Notes: generated by a model not told the origin, from the letters alone. Positions 1-9,260 are shown, counted from the stretch's first letter. The stretch: DNA of 64,000 nucleotides from Allopusillimonas ginsengisoli (GCF_004153455.1 NZ_SDQE01000003.1:62001-126000), one strand, 5' to 3'. Program-made: numbers and translations.

Positions 1-828
1 ATGTCTAAAAAACTATTCTCCGGCAAGCCCGCCACACCGGGCCAAGTCTATGGCGCGCCCGGCGCAGGCTATAGCAATTTCATCAGTTTCATGACGGCAG
101 TTGTGCTGATTGCCCTGTGGTTTCTGATAACCAGCATGGGCTGGGTCAAACCGATCTTCCTGCCCTCGCCCTTCGCTGTCTATGACAAGTTCATTGAGGC
201 GGTCACGCTGGGGGTTGCCAACTCGACACTGGCCGAGCACACCATGGCCAGTTTGGGACGCGTCATGGGCGCCTTCTTGCTGGCACTAGTCACTGCCGTA
301 CCCATAGGCATATTGATGGGGGTGAACCGTATTGCGCGCGGCCTGTTCGATCCCATCATCGAGTTCTACCGGCCCCTGCCTCCGTTGGCCTATTTGCCGC
401 TCGTCATTATCTGGTTCGGCATCGGCGAATTCCCCAAAGTATTCTTGATCTTTCTGGCCATTTTTGCTCCCATGGCCATTGCCGCACGTTCCGGCGTCAA
501 ATCGGTATCGATCGAACAGATACACGCGGCCTATGCCATGGGCGGTTCCAGCCGGCAGATCATATTTCATGTCATTCTCAAGGCAGCCATGCCGGAGATC
601 TTCACAGGCATGCGCATCGGGATCGGCGTAGGCTGGACCACGCTGGTTGCGGCGGAAATGGTGGCTTCGGCGCGCGGCCTGGGTTTTATGGTGCTGAATG
701 CGGCACAATACCTGGCCAGTGACACGGTGATCATGGGCATTATCGTGATTGGTTTCTTTGCCCTGCTGTTCGATTTGCTGCTGCGCTACCTTGAACGTCT
801 GCTGATTCCGTGGAAAGGCAAGGTGTAA
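1..828 (+). CDS. tauC: Taurine ABC transporter permease TauC
   Basis: A 275-residue inner-membrane permease of the TauC/SsuC family of sulfonate importers. Several hydrophobic segments are visible (first around residues 28-48, last around 240-262). An EAA-type cytoplasmic loop near residues 170-200 (EQIHAAYAMGGSS...LKAAMP) would contact the ATPase TauB. Length is normal for TauC. The ATG is the first base of the window, so the gene appears complete, while tauA and tauB, usually upstream, would lie outside. The neighbouring tauR, tauXY, xsc and pta support taurine over other sulfonates. The substrate is inferred from context; the fold assignment is firm. Confidence 0.9.
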   Translation: MSKKLFSGKPATPGQVYGAPGAGYSNFISFMTAVVLIALWFLITSMGWVKPIFLPSPFAVYDKFIEAVTLGVANSTLAEHTMASLGRVMGAFLLALVTAVPIGILMGVNRIARGLFDPIIEFYRPLPPLAYLPLVIIWFGIGEFPKVFLIFLAIFAPMAIAARSGVKSVSIEQIHAAYAMGGSSRQIIFHVILKAAMPEIFTGMRIGIGVGWTTLVAAEMVASARGLGFMVLNAAQYLASDTVIMGIIVIGFFALLFDLLLRYLERLLIPWKGKV

Positions 829-839
829 GCTTCGACCCA

Positions 840-2396
840 ATGAACACGCCAACCCCCTCTTCCAGCAATGTGCAATGGCTGACGCTGTTTGACCGCGTCA
901 GCGATTCCAATCTCAGCCTCCAAAGCCGCATACGCAAAATGCTGGTGTCCGCCATCCTCAGCGGACATCTTCCACCCGGCGCGCCAGCCCCTTCCAGCCG
1001 CCAGCTTTCCGAAAGCCTGGGCATTGCGCGCAACACCGTCGTCTTTGCCTATCAGCAGCTGGTTGCCGAGGGTTATCTTGTTTCCCGTGAGCGCAGTGGG
1101 CACTTCATCGCCGATGACGTGCTGCGCAACCATGTGCCGGCCATGGCTCACGAAGAAGTGAAGCCCGCCCAGCATACCGATGCCAGTTGGCAGCGGCGCA
1201 TGATATTTCATCCCTCTCGCCAGCGTAACATCGTCAAGCCCGAGAACTGGCAGAGCATGCCTTACCCCTTTGTGTATGCCCAGTTCGACTCCGCCCAGTT
1301 CCCCACTGCAGAGTGGCGGGAATGCTGTACTCGCGCCCTGTCTGTGCTGGACATACGCAGTTGGGCGCCAGACCTTGTCACCAGTGACGACGCAGCGCTG
1401 ATCGAGGAAATCCGTAGCCAGGTACTGCCGCGTCGCGGCGTCTGGGCAGAAGCCGATGAAATAGTCGTAACCGTGGGGGCGCAACACGCATTGTATTTAC
1501 TCGGAGACCTGCTCATTGACGACCACACCGTCGTCGGCATGGAAGACCCTGGCTACCCTGATGCACGCAATACCTTTGCCCATCGCACCGAAAAACTCAT
1601 GCCCTTGCCCATCGACAACGAAGGGCTTTGCATCACCCCCACCCTGCAGAACTGCGACTATATCTTCGTTACGCCAAGCCATCAGTGCCCAACCAGCGTG
1701 ACACTGCCCATGGAGCGTCGCGTTGCACTGCTCGAGCTGGTGAGCCGGTCGGACGGCATTATCATCGAAGATGATTATGAAACCGAAAACCGCTATGACG
1801 GCCATCCTTCGCCCGCCCTCAAAAGCCTGGATCGGCACGGGCGGGTCATTTATATCGGCAGTCTCTCCAAAAGCTTTGCCCCTGGCCTGCGCATAGGCTA
1901 TATCGTAGCGCCGCGTGAACTGGCCAGCGAATTACGCGCCTTGCGCAGGCTGATGCTGCGCCATCCTTCTTCGTACATTCAGCGCGCATTTGCGCTGTTC
2001 ATCTCGCTGGGCCATCATCATTCGCTGCTGCGCAGGCTTTCCGTGCTGTACGCGGAGCGTGCGGCCGAGCTGACCAAGGCCATCCATCAGACCCTGCCCG
2101 AATTCGAACTGATACCCATCAGCGGCGGATCCTCTTGCTGGCTCAAGGCGCCAGCGGGGGTAGACACGGAGAAACTGGCCGAGGCAGCCCTGGTGGAAGG
2201 CGTGGTTGTCGAGCCAGGACATGTTTTCTATCACCATCCCGGCCCGCACAACAAGAACTATTTGCGCATGGGCTTCGCGTCCATCGACACCAACAAAATT
2301 CCCGAAGGCATACAGCGGCTGGCCAAGGCCTATCACCATATGACGCAGGCCAGCACCCACCACAGCGCAACGCCCAAGCGCCTGCGCACGCCGTAG
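840..2396 (+). CDS. tauR: MocR-family taurine regulator TauR
   Basis: A 518-residue MocR-type regulator: an N-terminal GntR winged helix-turn-helix (about residues 15-85, PSSRQLSESLGIARNTV) joined to a class I aminotransferase-like domain. The PLP-lysine motif GSLSKSFAPGLRIGY lies near residue 344, preceded by an EDDYETENRYD segment. I chose the ATG at 840, just 12 bases after the tauC stop, rather than an upstream in-frame codon inside tauC, because the homologous reading begins there. Position beside tauC and upstream of tauXY/xsc matches TauR, the taurine-responsive activator known from Rhodobacter-type clusters. Direct repeats in the tauX-xsc intergenic region may be its operator. Confidence 0.85.
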   Translation: MNTPTPSSSNVQWLTLFDRVSDSNLSLQSRIRKMLVSAILSGHLPPGAPAPSSRQLSESLGIARNTVVFAYQQLVAEGYLVSRERSGHFIADDVLRNHVPAMAHEEVKPAQHTDASWQRRMIFHPSRQRNIVKPENWQSMPYPFVYAQFDSAQFPTAEWRECCTRALSVLDIRSWAPDLVTSDDAALIEEIRSQVLPRRGVWAEADEIVVTVGAQHALYLLGDLLIDDHTVVGMEDPGYPDARNTFAHRTEKLMPLPIDNEGLCITPTLQNCDYIFVTPSHQCPTSVTLPMERRVALLELVSRSDGIIIEDDYETENRYDGHPSPALKSLDRHGRVIYIGSLSKSFAPGLRIGYIVAPRELASELRALRRLMLRHPSSYIQRAFALFISLGHHHSLLRRLSVLYAERAAELTKAIHQTLPEFELIPISGGSSCWLKAPAGVDTEKLAEAALVEGVVVEPGHVFYHHPGPHNKNYLRMGFASIDTNKIPEGIQRLAKAYHHMTQASTHHSATPKRLRTP

Positions 2397-2447
2397 CCAA
2401 GGCGCTTCAAAACGGGAAACACCGCCCGACAGGGAAGGCAAAATACA

Positions 2448-2475
2448 AAGCCACGGCTGCACAGCCGTGGCTTTT
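2448..2475. terminator. Bidirectional terminator between tauR and tauY
   Basis: Perfect 12-bp inverted repeat (AAGCCACGGCTG / CAGCCGTGGCTT, 2448-2459 and 2462-2473) followed by a T-rich tail. It sits between the convergent 3' ends of tauR and tauY and could serve both. Confidence 0.85.
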
Positions 2476-2501
2476 CTCATGCGTGTGCCGGCGCGGCAAG
2501 A

Positions 2502-3911
2502 TCAGAATTTTTCGTCGCGCAGGTAATAGTACTTGTACAGCATGGACTGCCCCAGCCGGCGGAACGGCGCGAACAGATGACCGGGCAACGGCGAGTTATA
2601 GATGGGCAAATCCCACTGCTTGCCGTCCTTGCCCACCACGCGCTCGGCCAGACGGCGTCCTGCATGCGCCGAGAACGATACCCCATTGCCACCATAGCCA
2701 AATGCGTAAAACACCTGCTCGGCGGGATTGGGCTGCACGATGCGAGGCATCATATCGTGGCTGACATCCACCCAGCCCCACCAGGAATAGGCGATAGGTA
2801 TCCCGCGCAATGTCGGGAACTTGCGATACAAGCCCTCCTTGAGCAGGTCCAGATGCTTTTCGTTCTTGGCGTCCGCACCGGTCAGCGCACTGCGGCTGCC
2901 AATCTGCATCGATCCATCGGGCAGCAGACGATAGTAGAAACGCAGGGTACGCGTATCAGTGATAAACGTCGTGCTGTGCAAACCCGCAGCTTCCCGCTCC
3001 TCTGGCGTCAACACCCTGGTCACCATGGAGTTGGACAGGATGGGCATGATTTTATTGGTCAGTGCCTTGTGCAGCCGTTGGGGCGTATAGCCGCCCGTTG
3101 CGACGGCAACGCGGCGTGCGCGAACGACACCGCCCGGCGTGCGCAAGTGATGCACGCCATTGATGGTGTCCCACCCCTGCACTGGACTGGCAGTATGCAC
3201 TTTAACGCCCAGTGCCCGCAACCTACGCAGGTAGCCAAAGGCCAGCTTGAGCGGATGGACGCCCACGCCATCGGGTTCATGCAATGCACCTACCGCTTCC
3301 TGATCGGCCGCGTAGCGCTCATGCAGTTCGCCACGGGACAACATACGTGTGTCGTAGCCAAAGACATCCCGCATCACCCGGCATTCGTTCTCCAGAAAAG
3401 CGATTTTTTTCTGGCGATGTGCCGTATACAGGTGCCCGCCGGGCTGTGCATCACAATCTATTGTGGCAATCAGGCTCTTCCAGTAGTCGAAACCGCTATG
3501 GATCTCTGCATCAAGACGCTTGGCAACATCCATGCCCCAGCGCTGTATCCACTGCGAACGATACAGACGCCCTGAAGCGTTCTGCCCCTGGCCGCCGTTG
3601 CGACTGGTGCAGCCCCAAGCAGCCCGGTTGGCTTCCAGCACAACAACTTTTACCCCATGTTCCTCAGCCAGGTTCAACGCCGTGACCAGGCCGGTAAAGC
3701 CCGAACCGATCACCACAACATCGGCATCGAAATCATGATCGACCGGGCCATCGTCTGCGGGCGGAGGTCCCGCCGTGGCGACCCAGTACGTCGGCGCGTA
3801 CGCCTGGCCGCGGCCTGTGCGCGAGACCAGCGGATCATATAAGGGATCGTAGGGACTTTCCTTGAAAGAGCGCTCAGGCGAGTGCTCTGCATCGATAGGA
3901 TTGGCAGCCAT
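2502..3911 (-). CDS. tauY: Taurine dehydrogenase large subunit TauY (FAD-dependent oxidoreductase)
   Basis: A DAO-family flavoprotein of about 469 residues. After a roughly 60-residue N-terminal stretch comes a Rossmann FAD motif VVVIGSGFTGLVTALNLAE. It resembles PuuB/OrdL amine oxidases, but pairing with the small SnoaL-like TauX and xsc identifies it as the catalytic subunit oxidising taurine to sulfoacetaldehyde and ammonia. The C-terminal flavin-contact segment (FYAFGYGGNGVSFSAHAGR) is present. Two adjacent ATGs exist (3914 and 3911); a GGAG lies only 2 nt from the first but 5 nt from the second, so I chose 3911. The gap from the tauX stop is about 40 nt, so the two should be cotranscribed. 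The electron acceptor cannot be read from sequence. Confidence 0.82.
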   Translation of the reverse strand: MAANPIDAEHSPERSFKESPYDPLYDPLVSRTGRGQAYAPTYWVATAGPPPADDGPVDHDFDADVVVIGSGFTGLVTALNLAEEHGVKVVVLEANRAAWGCTSRNGGQGQNASGRLYRSQWIQRWGMDVAKRLDAEIHSGFDYWKSLIATIDCDAQPGGHLYTAHRQKKIAFLENECRVMRDVFGYDTRMLSRGELHERYAADQEAVGALHEPDGVGVHPLKLAFGYLRRLRALGVKVHTASPVQGWDTINGVHHLRTPGGVVRARRVAVATGGYTPQRLHKALTNKIMPILSNSMVTRVLTPEEREAAGLHSTTFITDTRTLRFYYRLLPDGSMQIGSRSALTGADAKNEKHLDLLKEGLYRKFPTLRGIPIAYSWWGWVDVSHDMMPRIVQPNPAEQVFYAFGYGGNGVSFSAHAGRRLAERVVGKDGKQWDLPIYNSPLPGHLFAPFRRLGQSMLYKYYYLRDEKF

Positions 3912-3951
3912 CATGACTCCAAAGTGAATAAGAGTGAAAACCCGGAAAACA

Positions 3952-4344
3952 TCAGCGCTTGGCGGGCAAATGCGGACGATTCTTGCGGAAGGCGTTCTTC
4001 AAGAGAATCTTGCCGTCCCGGAACACCAGCAGATCGACCATATTGGCTTCGATACGCGAGCCATCCGCGGCCGTGCCTGTGAAAGTCGACTCCATGACGC
4101 CGAGCTCACCGTCGCCCCAGCACTTGGCATTGCGCCATTGCGCGTCCGGTATAGTCTGCCAGGCAGCCTCAAATGCCTTGCGCACGGCGGCATGTCCCTC
4201 GTGGCGGGCACCATATACCTCCGGACCAGCTACCGTCTCGAATACGCAGTCCTCATGCATGAAAGACATCAGGGCCTCAATATCGTGACGGTTCCATGCC
4301 TCACCAAAGGCCTTGATGGTCTCGACCAGATTTTCGTTGGACAT
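3952..4344 (-). CDS. tauX: Taurine dehydrogenase small subunit TauX (SnoaL/NTF2-like)
   Basis: A 130-residue NTF2/SnoaL-like protein (ETIKAFGEAWNRHDIEALMSF opens the fold). In Paracoccus/Rhodobacter-type taurine degraders TauX is a small protein of this kind and partners TauY. The start at 4344 is chosen because AGGAGG stands 8 nt upstream; the longer in-frame extension to 4416 has no such support. First gene of tauXY, transcribed away from xsc. Its mechanistic role (assembly, substrate or cofactor handling) is not settled by sequence. By itself it could be any SnoaL-like protein; the call rests on context. Confidence 0.8.
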   Translation of the reverse strand: MSNENLVETIKAFGEAWNRHDIEALMSFMHEDCVFETVAGPEVYGARHEGHAAVRKAFEAAWQTIPDAQWRNAKCWGDGELGVMESTFTGTAADGSRIEANMVDLLVFRDGKILLKNAFRKNRPHLPAKR

Positions 4345-4441
4345 TCGTGCTACCTCCTCTTGTTTATGCAGCGATTGTGATGCACTGTCTTCTTGTGACA
4401 GCAGGATCACATCCATAAGTTAGGAGATCATGGAGCAAGGG

Positions 4442-4475
4442 GCTAGAGCCAGTGGTCACATTTCGCATGAGCCAG
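4442..4475. promoter_or_regulatory. Candidate TauR operator: two direct 11-mers
   Basis: GCTAGAGCCAG (4442-4452) and GCATGAGCCAG (4465-4475) are 9/11 identical and 23 bp apart, about two helical turns, in the tauX-xsc divergent region. MocR regulators typically bind paired direct repeats. On the minus strand the units begin CTGG, as in the reported TauR consensus CTGGACYTAA, although only about 7 of 10 positions agree. They lie 53-86 bp upstream of the xsc -35 element, compatible with an activator site. Confidence 0.5.
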
Positions 4476-4527
4476 ATTTATTTGCCACTAAATCGAAACA
4501 GTACGTTCCATTAAAACAATATTTTTG

Positions 4528-4555
4528 TTGACTTTACATTTTTCCCCGCTAGAAT
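4528..4555 (+). promoter_or_regulatory. Sigma70-like promoter of xsc-pta
   Basis: TTGACT (4528-4533), a 16-bp spacer, TAGAAT (4550-4555), preceded by an A/T-rich stretch that could act as an UP element. Transcription would start near 4562, giving a leader of about 100 nt before the chosen xsc start. Confidence 0.75.
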
Positions 4556-4663
4556 TTAACTATAAAAACAAATAACGGAATAATTCATCTCAATATTTAT
4601 AAACAGGATACGAGATCAATGGATACACTCAACTCTAAAGCCGTCAGCCAATCAGGAGGCACT

Positions 4664-6460
4664 ATGACGACCGATACTCGCAAACCCGTTGCCGGTGTGC
4701 AAAAAATGACCCCGTCCGAGGCGTTCGTTGAAACCATGGTCGCCAATGGCGTCACGGAAGTCTTCGGCATCATGGGTTCCGCATTCATGGACGCCATGGA
4801 TATTTTCGCGCCAGCCGGCATCAAACTGATCCCTGTCGTGCATGAGCAAGGCGCCGGCCACATGGCCGATGGCTACGCCCGCGTCAGCGGCCGCCACGGT
4901 GTCGTCATCGGGCAAAACGGCCCGGGCATCAGCAACTGCGTCACATCGATCGCGGCCGCGTACTGGGCGCACACGCCCGTCGTCATCATCACGCCAGAAG
5001 CCGGGACAGGCGGCATTGGCCTGGGTGGCTTCCAGGAAGCCAATCAGTTGCCCATGTTCCAGGAATTCACCAAGTATCAAGGGCACGTCACCAATCCAGC
5101 CCGCATGGCTGAGTACACGGCACGCTGTTTCGACCGCGCCTTGTCGGAAATGGGCCCCACACAACTGAACATCCCTCGCGATTATTTCTATGGCGAAATC
5201 AAGGTTGAAATTCCCCAGCCCCAGCGCCTGGATCGCGGCCCCGGCGGCGAAAAAACCCTGAACGAGGCGGCCGAACTGCTGGCGCAGGCCAAGTTCCCGG
5301 TCATCATCTCGGGCGGCGGTGTCGTCATGGGCGACGCAGTCGAAGAGTGCAAGGCCCTGGCCGAGCGCCTGGGCGCTCCGGTAGTCAACAGCTATCTGCA
5401 CAATGACTCCTTCCCTGCCAGCCATCCCCTGTGGTGCGGTCCGCTCGGCTACCAGGGCTCCAAGGCAGCCATGAAGCTCATTTCGCAGGCTGACGTCGTT
5501 CTGGCGCTGGGCACGCGTCTTGGCCCCTTCGGCACCCTGCCGCAGCATGGCATGGACTACTGGCCCAAAGAAGCCAAAATCATTCAGATCGATGCAGACA
5601 GCAAGATGCTCGGCCTGGTCAAGAAGATCACCGTCGGCATCTGCGGCGACGCCAAGGCCTCCGCTGCGGCACTGACCAGCAGGCTGGAAGGCAAGAAACT
5701 GGCTTGCGACGCGAACAAGGACGAGCGTGCCGGCAAGATCAAGGCAGAGAAAGATGCCTGGGAAAAAGAGCTGGACGAATGGACACACGAGAAAGATCCG
5801 TACAGCCTGGACATGATCGAGGAGCAGAGCAAGGAAGAAGGCAGCTATCTGCACCCGCGTCAGGTTCTGCGCGAACTGGAAAAAGCCATGCCTGCCGACG
5901 TCATGGTGTCGACCGACATTGGCAACATCAATTCCGTGGCCAACAGCTATCTGCGCTTCGAAAAGCCACGCAGCTTCTTCGCGCCCATGAGCTGGGGTAA
6001 CTGCGGCTATGCCTTGCCGACCATCATCGGTGCCAAGGTCGCTGCACCGGAGCGTCCTGCCATCGCCTACGCAGGAGATGGCGCATGGGGCATGAGCATG
6101 TCGGAAATCATGACATGCGTTCGCCACGACATCCCCGTCACCGCGATTGTGTTCCACAACCGTCAGTGGGGCGCCGAGAAGAAGAACCAAGTGGACTTCT
6201 ACAACCGTCGCTTCGTTGCCGGCGAACTCGACAACCAGAGCTTCGCCGAAATCGGCAAGGCCATGGGCGCCGAAGGCATTGTGGTCGACAAGCTTGAGGA
6301 TGTTGGCCCGGCGTTGAAGAAAGCCGTGGAAGCACAGATGAAGGAAGGCAAGACTACTGTGGTGGAAATCATGTGCACCCGCGAACTGGGTGATCCCTTC
6401 CGCCGCGATGCGTTGTCCAAGCCGGTACGTCTGCTGGAAAAGTACAAGGACTACGTCTAA
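4664..6460 (+). CDS. xsc: Sulfoacetaldehyde acetyltransferase Xsc
   Basis: A 598-residue ThDP enzyme converting sulfoacetaldehyde plus phosphate to acetyl phosphate and sulfite, the carbon-sulfur bond-breaking step of taurine catabolism. The N-terminal ThDP domain carries the catalytic glutamate in VVHEQGAGHMADGYARVSG (about E61); the C-terminal domain has the GDG motif (YAGDGAWGMSMSE, about residue 470) with the downstream N in FHNRQW. The start at 4664 has AGGAGG immediately upstream and gives the family's usual size; an in-frame ATG at 4619 would add 15 residues without such a site. pta follows at 24 nt and consumes the product. No sulfite dehydrogenase or exporter lies in the window. Confidence 0.95.
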   Translation: MTTDTRKPVAGVQKMTPSEAFVETMVANGVTEVFGIMGSAFMDAMDIFAPAGIKLIPVVHEQGAGHMADGYARVSGRHGVVIGQNGPGISNCVTSIAAAYWAHTPVVIITPEAGTGGIGLGGFQEANQLPMFQEFTKYQGHVTNPARMAEYTARCFDRALSEMGPTQLNIPRDYFYGEIKVEIPQPQRLDRGPGGEKTLNEAAELLAQAKFPVIISGGGVVMGDAVEECKALAERLGAPVVNSYLHNDSFPASHPLWCGPLGYQGSKAAMKLISQADVVLALGTRLGPFGTLPQHGMDYWPKEAKIIQIDADSKMLGLVKKITVGICGDAKASAAALTSRLEGKKLACDANKDERAGKIKAEKDAWEKELDEWTHEKDPYSLDMIEEQSKEEGSYLHPRQVLRELEKAMPADVMVSTDIGNINSVANSYLRFEKPRSFFAPMSWGNCGYALPTIIGAKVAAPERPAIAYAGDGAWGMSMSEIMTCVRHDIPVTAIVFHNRQWGAEKKNQVDFYNRRFVAGELDNQSFAEIGKAMGAEGIVVDKLEDVGPALKKAVEAQMKEGKTTVVEIMCTRELGDPFRRDALSKPVRLLEKYKDYV

Positions 6461-6484
6461 GCCGACTGCGCAGGGAGCATCTCC

Positions 6485-7492
6485 ATGAAACAGCTTGATC
6501 GCATACTGGAAAAAGCCCGTCGACAGCCCATGCGTATTGTGCTGTGCGAAGGAGATGACCCCCGCGTGCAGGCAGCGGCCCTGCGGGCCGCTGCCGATGG
6601 GCTGGCACGCGTCATCGTCGTGGGTTCGCCCCCGGCGGCGGCCAGCCTTCCTGCCGGTACGGCGTCACAACCTTCCGGCAGCATTCCCGAATACCTGAAT
6701 CCCCAGGCCTCGCCCTGGCTGGATGAATTCCAGCAGATCCTGCTGGCGCTGCGCAAAAAGCGAGGGATGACTCCCGAACAGGCTGCCGCGGCAGTACGCG
6801 AGCCACTGGTGTTTGCCTTGCTGATGGTCAGGCAGGGCTACGCGGATGGCTCGGTTGCGGGCGCTACCCACACGACGGCCGACGTCGTTCGCAATGCCAT
6901 TCAGATCATAGGGGTACGCCCCGACACCCGACATATATCCAGTTTCTTCATCATGCTGCGTGAGCAAGCCTTCAATCCGGGCACGCACGCCATGATTTTC
7001 TCTGACTGTGGCCTGGTCATTGACCCCGACAGCGAGCAATTGGCAGAAATAGCCATGGCAGCGGCTGACAGCGCGCGCACCTTGCTTGAGGTCACGCCCA
7101 AACTCGCCATGCTGTCGTTCTCGACCGCCGGCAGCGCGACCCATCGCGAAGTCGACAAGGTCAGGATCGCCACCGAACTGGTGCGCGAACGCCAGCCTGA
7201 ATTGGCCATTGATGGAGAAATCCAGCTGGACGCCGCCATTGTCCCAGACATTTCTCAACGCAAAGTACCTGACTCCCGCGTGGCGGGCCAGGCCAATGTG
7301 CTGATCTTCCCCAACTTGTCAGCAGGCAACATCGGCTACAAGCTGACTGAGCGGCTGGGTGGCGCCACCGCGCTCGGACCTTTGCTTCAAGGCCTGAACA
7401 AGCCCGCCAACGATTTATCGCGCGGATGCTCTACGGACGATGTGTATAACGTCATAGCCGTCACTGCCGTGCAGGCTCAGGCCGGACAATAA
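6485..7492 (+). CDS. pta: Phosphate acetyltransferase Pta
   Basis: A 335-residue single-domain phosphotransacetylase (PTA_PTB fold) converting acetyl phosphate and CoA to acetyl-CoA. Conserved blocks visible include DGSVAGATHTTADVVRNAIQ, the segment around SFSTAGSATHREVDKV, and the C-terminal VLIFPNLSAGNIGYKL. It is the short form without the N-terminal regulatory domain of E. coli Pta. Placed 24 nt after xsc in one transcript, it completes the route from taurine carbon to central metabolism. The region around residues 45-70 is rich in Ala, Pro and Ser and probably variable. Confidence 0.93.
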   Translation: MKQLDRILEKARRQPMRIVLCEGDDPRVQAAALRAAADGLARVIVVGSPPAAASLPAGTASQPSGSIPEYLNPQASPWLDEFQQILLALRKKRGMTPEQAAAAVREPLVFALLMVRQGYADGSVAGATHTTADVVRNAIQIIGVRPDTRHISSFFIMLREQAFNPGTHAMIFSDCGLVIDPDSEQLAEIAMAAADSARTLLEVTPKLAMLSFSTAGSATHREVDKVRIATELVRERQPELAIDGEIQLDAAIVPDISQRKVPDSRVAGQANVLIFPNLSAGNIGYKLTERLGGATALGPLLQGLNKPANDLSRGCSTDDVYNVIAVTAVQAQAGQ

Positions 7493-7511
7493 GCCACACA
7501 CCCTGGACTGA

Positions 7512-7528
7512 GCGCGCCACCGGCGCGC
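7512..7528. terminator. GC hairpin between pta and the CobT-like gene
   Basis: GCGCGCC-ACC-GGCGCGC is a perfect 7-bp stem between convergent genes. There is no clear T tract, so it may be a weak terminator or simply a 3'-end stabilising hairpin. Confidence 0.35.
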
Positions 7529-7546
7529 CAGCACATGGCTCGTCAA

Positions 7547-9256
7547 TTACACGCGCCGCCTGCGCAGCGCCACCAACCGCAGAAAAGCATCAAAGAATGC
7601 ATTGTCCAGCCCCTCGGACAAATCCAGGGCCAGCGACCGCGCGTAATACGGACTGAGATCCAGGCCGACCCCCAAGCCAAGCACTTCGATACCGTAATCG
7701 CGCTCACTCTGACGCACGACCGCCTTCAGGTGATTGTCCAGATAAAACGCGTCGTTGGCGAGGTTGGTCGCGCTGTCCATCGGGCAGCCATCGGATATGA
7801 CGACGAGAATGCGACGCTGCCTATCCTGCGCCAGCAAGCGGCCGCATGCCCACTGCACAGCTTCCCCATCCACCCCTTCCCTGAAAAGATCGGGCTTCAT
7901 CAGAGCGCCAATGCCCTGCCGCGCGCGACGCCAGTGCGTGGCGGCATCCTTGAACACAAGATGGCACAGCTCGTTGAGCCGGCCCGGCGCAGGATACCTG
8001 CCCTGCGCAAACCATTCGCGACGAGCGCGGCCCCCATTCCAGCTACGCGTGGTAAACCCCAGAATCTCCATCGGCACGCCAGCCTGTTCGAACGCGCGCA
8101 TGAAGATATCGAGCATCATTGCCAGCGTGCTGCCGTACTGCTTCATGGAGCCCGAGCAATCCACCAGGAAGGTGACCGCACTATGCGAAATGGGCACATA
8201 GCGATCGCTGCGAAACAGGCGCTTTTCGGTTGGCGAACTGACCAGTTGCGCAAGGCGCCGCCCGTCAATAATGCCTTCCTCCTGCCCGAACAGCCAGCCG
8301 TCCAGTTGGGGTTTGGCAAGCACTGCGCGCAGGCCTCGCGCCAGCCGCCCTACATTCATGCCCTGGCGGGCCAGCATCTGGTCCAGTTCCTGGCGAAACT
8401 CAGCCAGCAATCCGGCCCGCACCTGATCCGCCGCGTCCTGCTCAATGTCAAAACGCCGGGTAAAGACACGGTATTGCCCGCGCGCGGCCCTGAACGAAAG
8501 ACTTTCTCCGCTCTGCGGTGCCTGAAACGCTGGCAACTCATCGGGATCGAACTCCAGCGCAAGCGAGAAGTTGCCATGCCGGACGCCCCGCGATTGGGGG
8601 CTGTCTTCGTACTCGGCCTGAACACGCGCGGCAATTTCCTGGGCAATCTCCAGCGCATGCACCGCAAAGGCCGCCTGATCTTCCCGGCAGCGGCGCATGG
8701 CCGCCAGCCGACCTCCCAGTGCCGGCCCCAACGCTGCACGCGTAGGCTCCAGCAAGTCGTCGATATGCTCTGGAAGAGGCAGCGCCATCAACCTGCTCCA
8801 GGCCATCTGGGAAAAAGCAAACAGCAATATGCCAAGACTGGTTTCGGTGGCGCCGGAATCCAGAAAAGCAGCCGACCATTCGCGGTACCGGGCCACCACA
8901 TTGTGGTGCAGGCCCGGCATGCCGGAAGGCGCCAGAGACTCCACACGCAACTGCTCCAGCCACTCAAATACCAGGCGCTCAACCCCGCCTTCGGCCGGCA
9001 TTAGCCGTTGATGCAGGGAGGCATCTGAATAGCGCAGCCGCAACGCCAGGCCATCGGTGATGCCGCGATACGACGACAGGGCATCAATGCCTGCCTGCAA
9101 TTGCAGATGCGGTGCATGATCCGGCAATGCACGATCACCATCGAATAGTCGGCCACCCTCAAAGTGCAGCCCCACTCTGCCGGTGAGGGCACGCATGGCG
9201 GCCACGGTCAGCTCTTCGGACTGCTGCCTGCGTATGCGCTCTGCGACGGCCTGCAT
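7547..9256 (-). CDS. CobT-like VWA-domain protein (cobaltochelatase CobT family)
   Basis: A 569-residue protein of the CobT family. The C-terminal third is a von Willebrand A domain with a MIDAS motif (FLVDCSGSMKQYG, near residue 364) and VISDGCPMDS further on (near residue 489). The N-terminal part is charged and lacks recognisable enzymatic motifs. The ATG at 9256 lies 5 nt after the stop of the CobS-like gene, so the pair should be co-translated. In aerobic cobaltochelatase, CobS and CobT form an AAA+ chaperone that drives insertion by CobN. No cobN or other cobalamin gene is here, so I do not assert a cobalt role; a MoxR/VWA-type remodelling function is equally possible. Confidence 0.75.
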   Translation of the reverse strand: MQAVAERIRRQQSEELTVAAMRALTGRVGLHFEGGRLFDGDRALPDHAPHLQLQAGIDALSSYRGITDGLALRLRYSDASLHQRLMPAEGGVERLVFEWLEQLRVESLAPSGMPGLHHNVVARYREWSAAFLDSGATETSLGILLFAFSQMAWSRLMALPLPEHIDDLLEPTRAALGPALGGRLAAMRRCREDQAAFAVHALEIAQEIAARVQAEYEDSPQSRGVRHGNFSLALEFDPDELPAFQAPQSGESLSFRAARGQYRVFTRRFDIEQDAADQVRAGLLAEFRQELDQMLARQGMNVGRLARGLRAVLAKPQLDGWLFGQEEGIIDGRRLAQLVSSPTEKRLFRSDRYVPISHSAVTFLVDCSGSMKQYGSTLAMMLDIFMRAFEQAGVPMEILGFTTRSWNGGRARREWFAQGRYPAPGRLNELCHLVFKDAATHWRRARQGIGALMKPDLFREGVDGEAVQWACGRLLAQDRQRRILVVISDGCPMDSATNLANDAFYLDNHLKAVVRQSERDYGIEVLGLGVGLDLSPYYARSLALDLSEGLDNAFFDAFLRLVALRRRRV

Positions 9257-9260
9257 GGCA

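Noticed and set aside
7535-9004. A 489-codon plus-strand open frame opposite the CobT-like gene
   Set aside because: Shadow frame; the minus-strand product has a VWA MIDAS and operon context, this one has neither.
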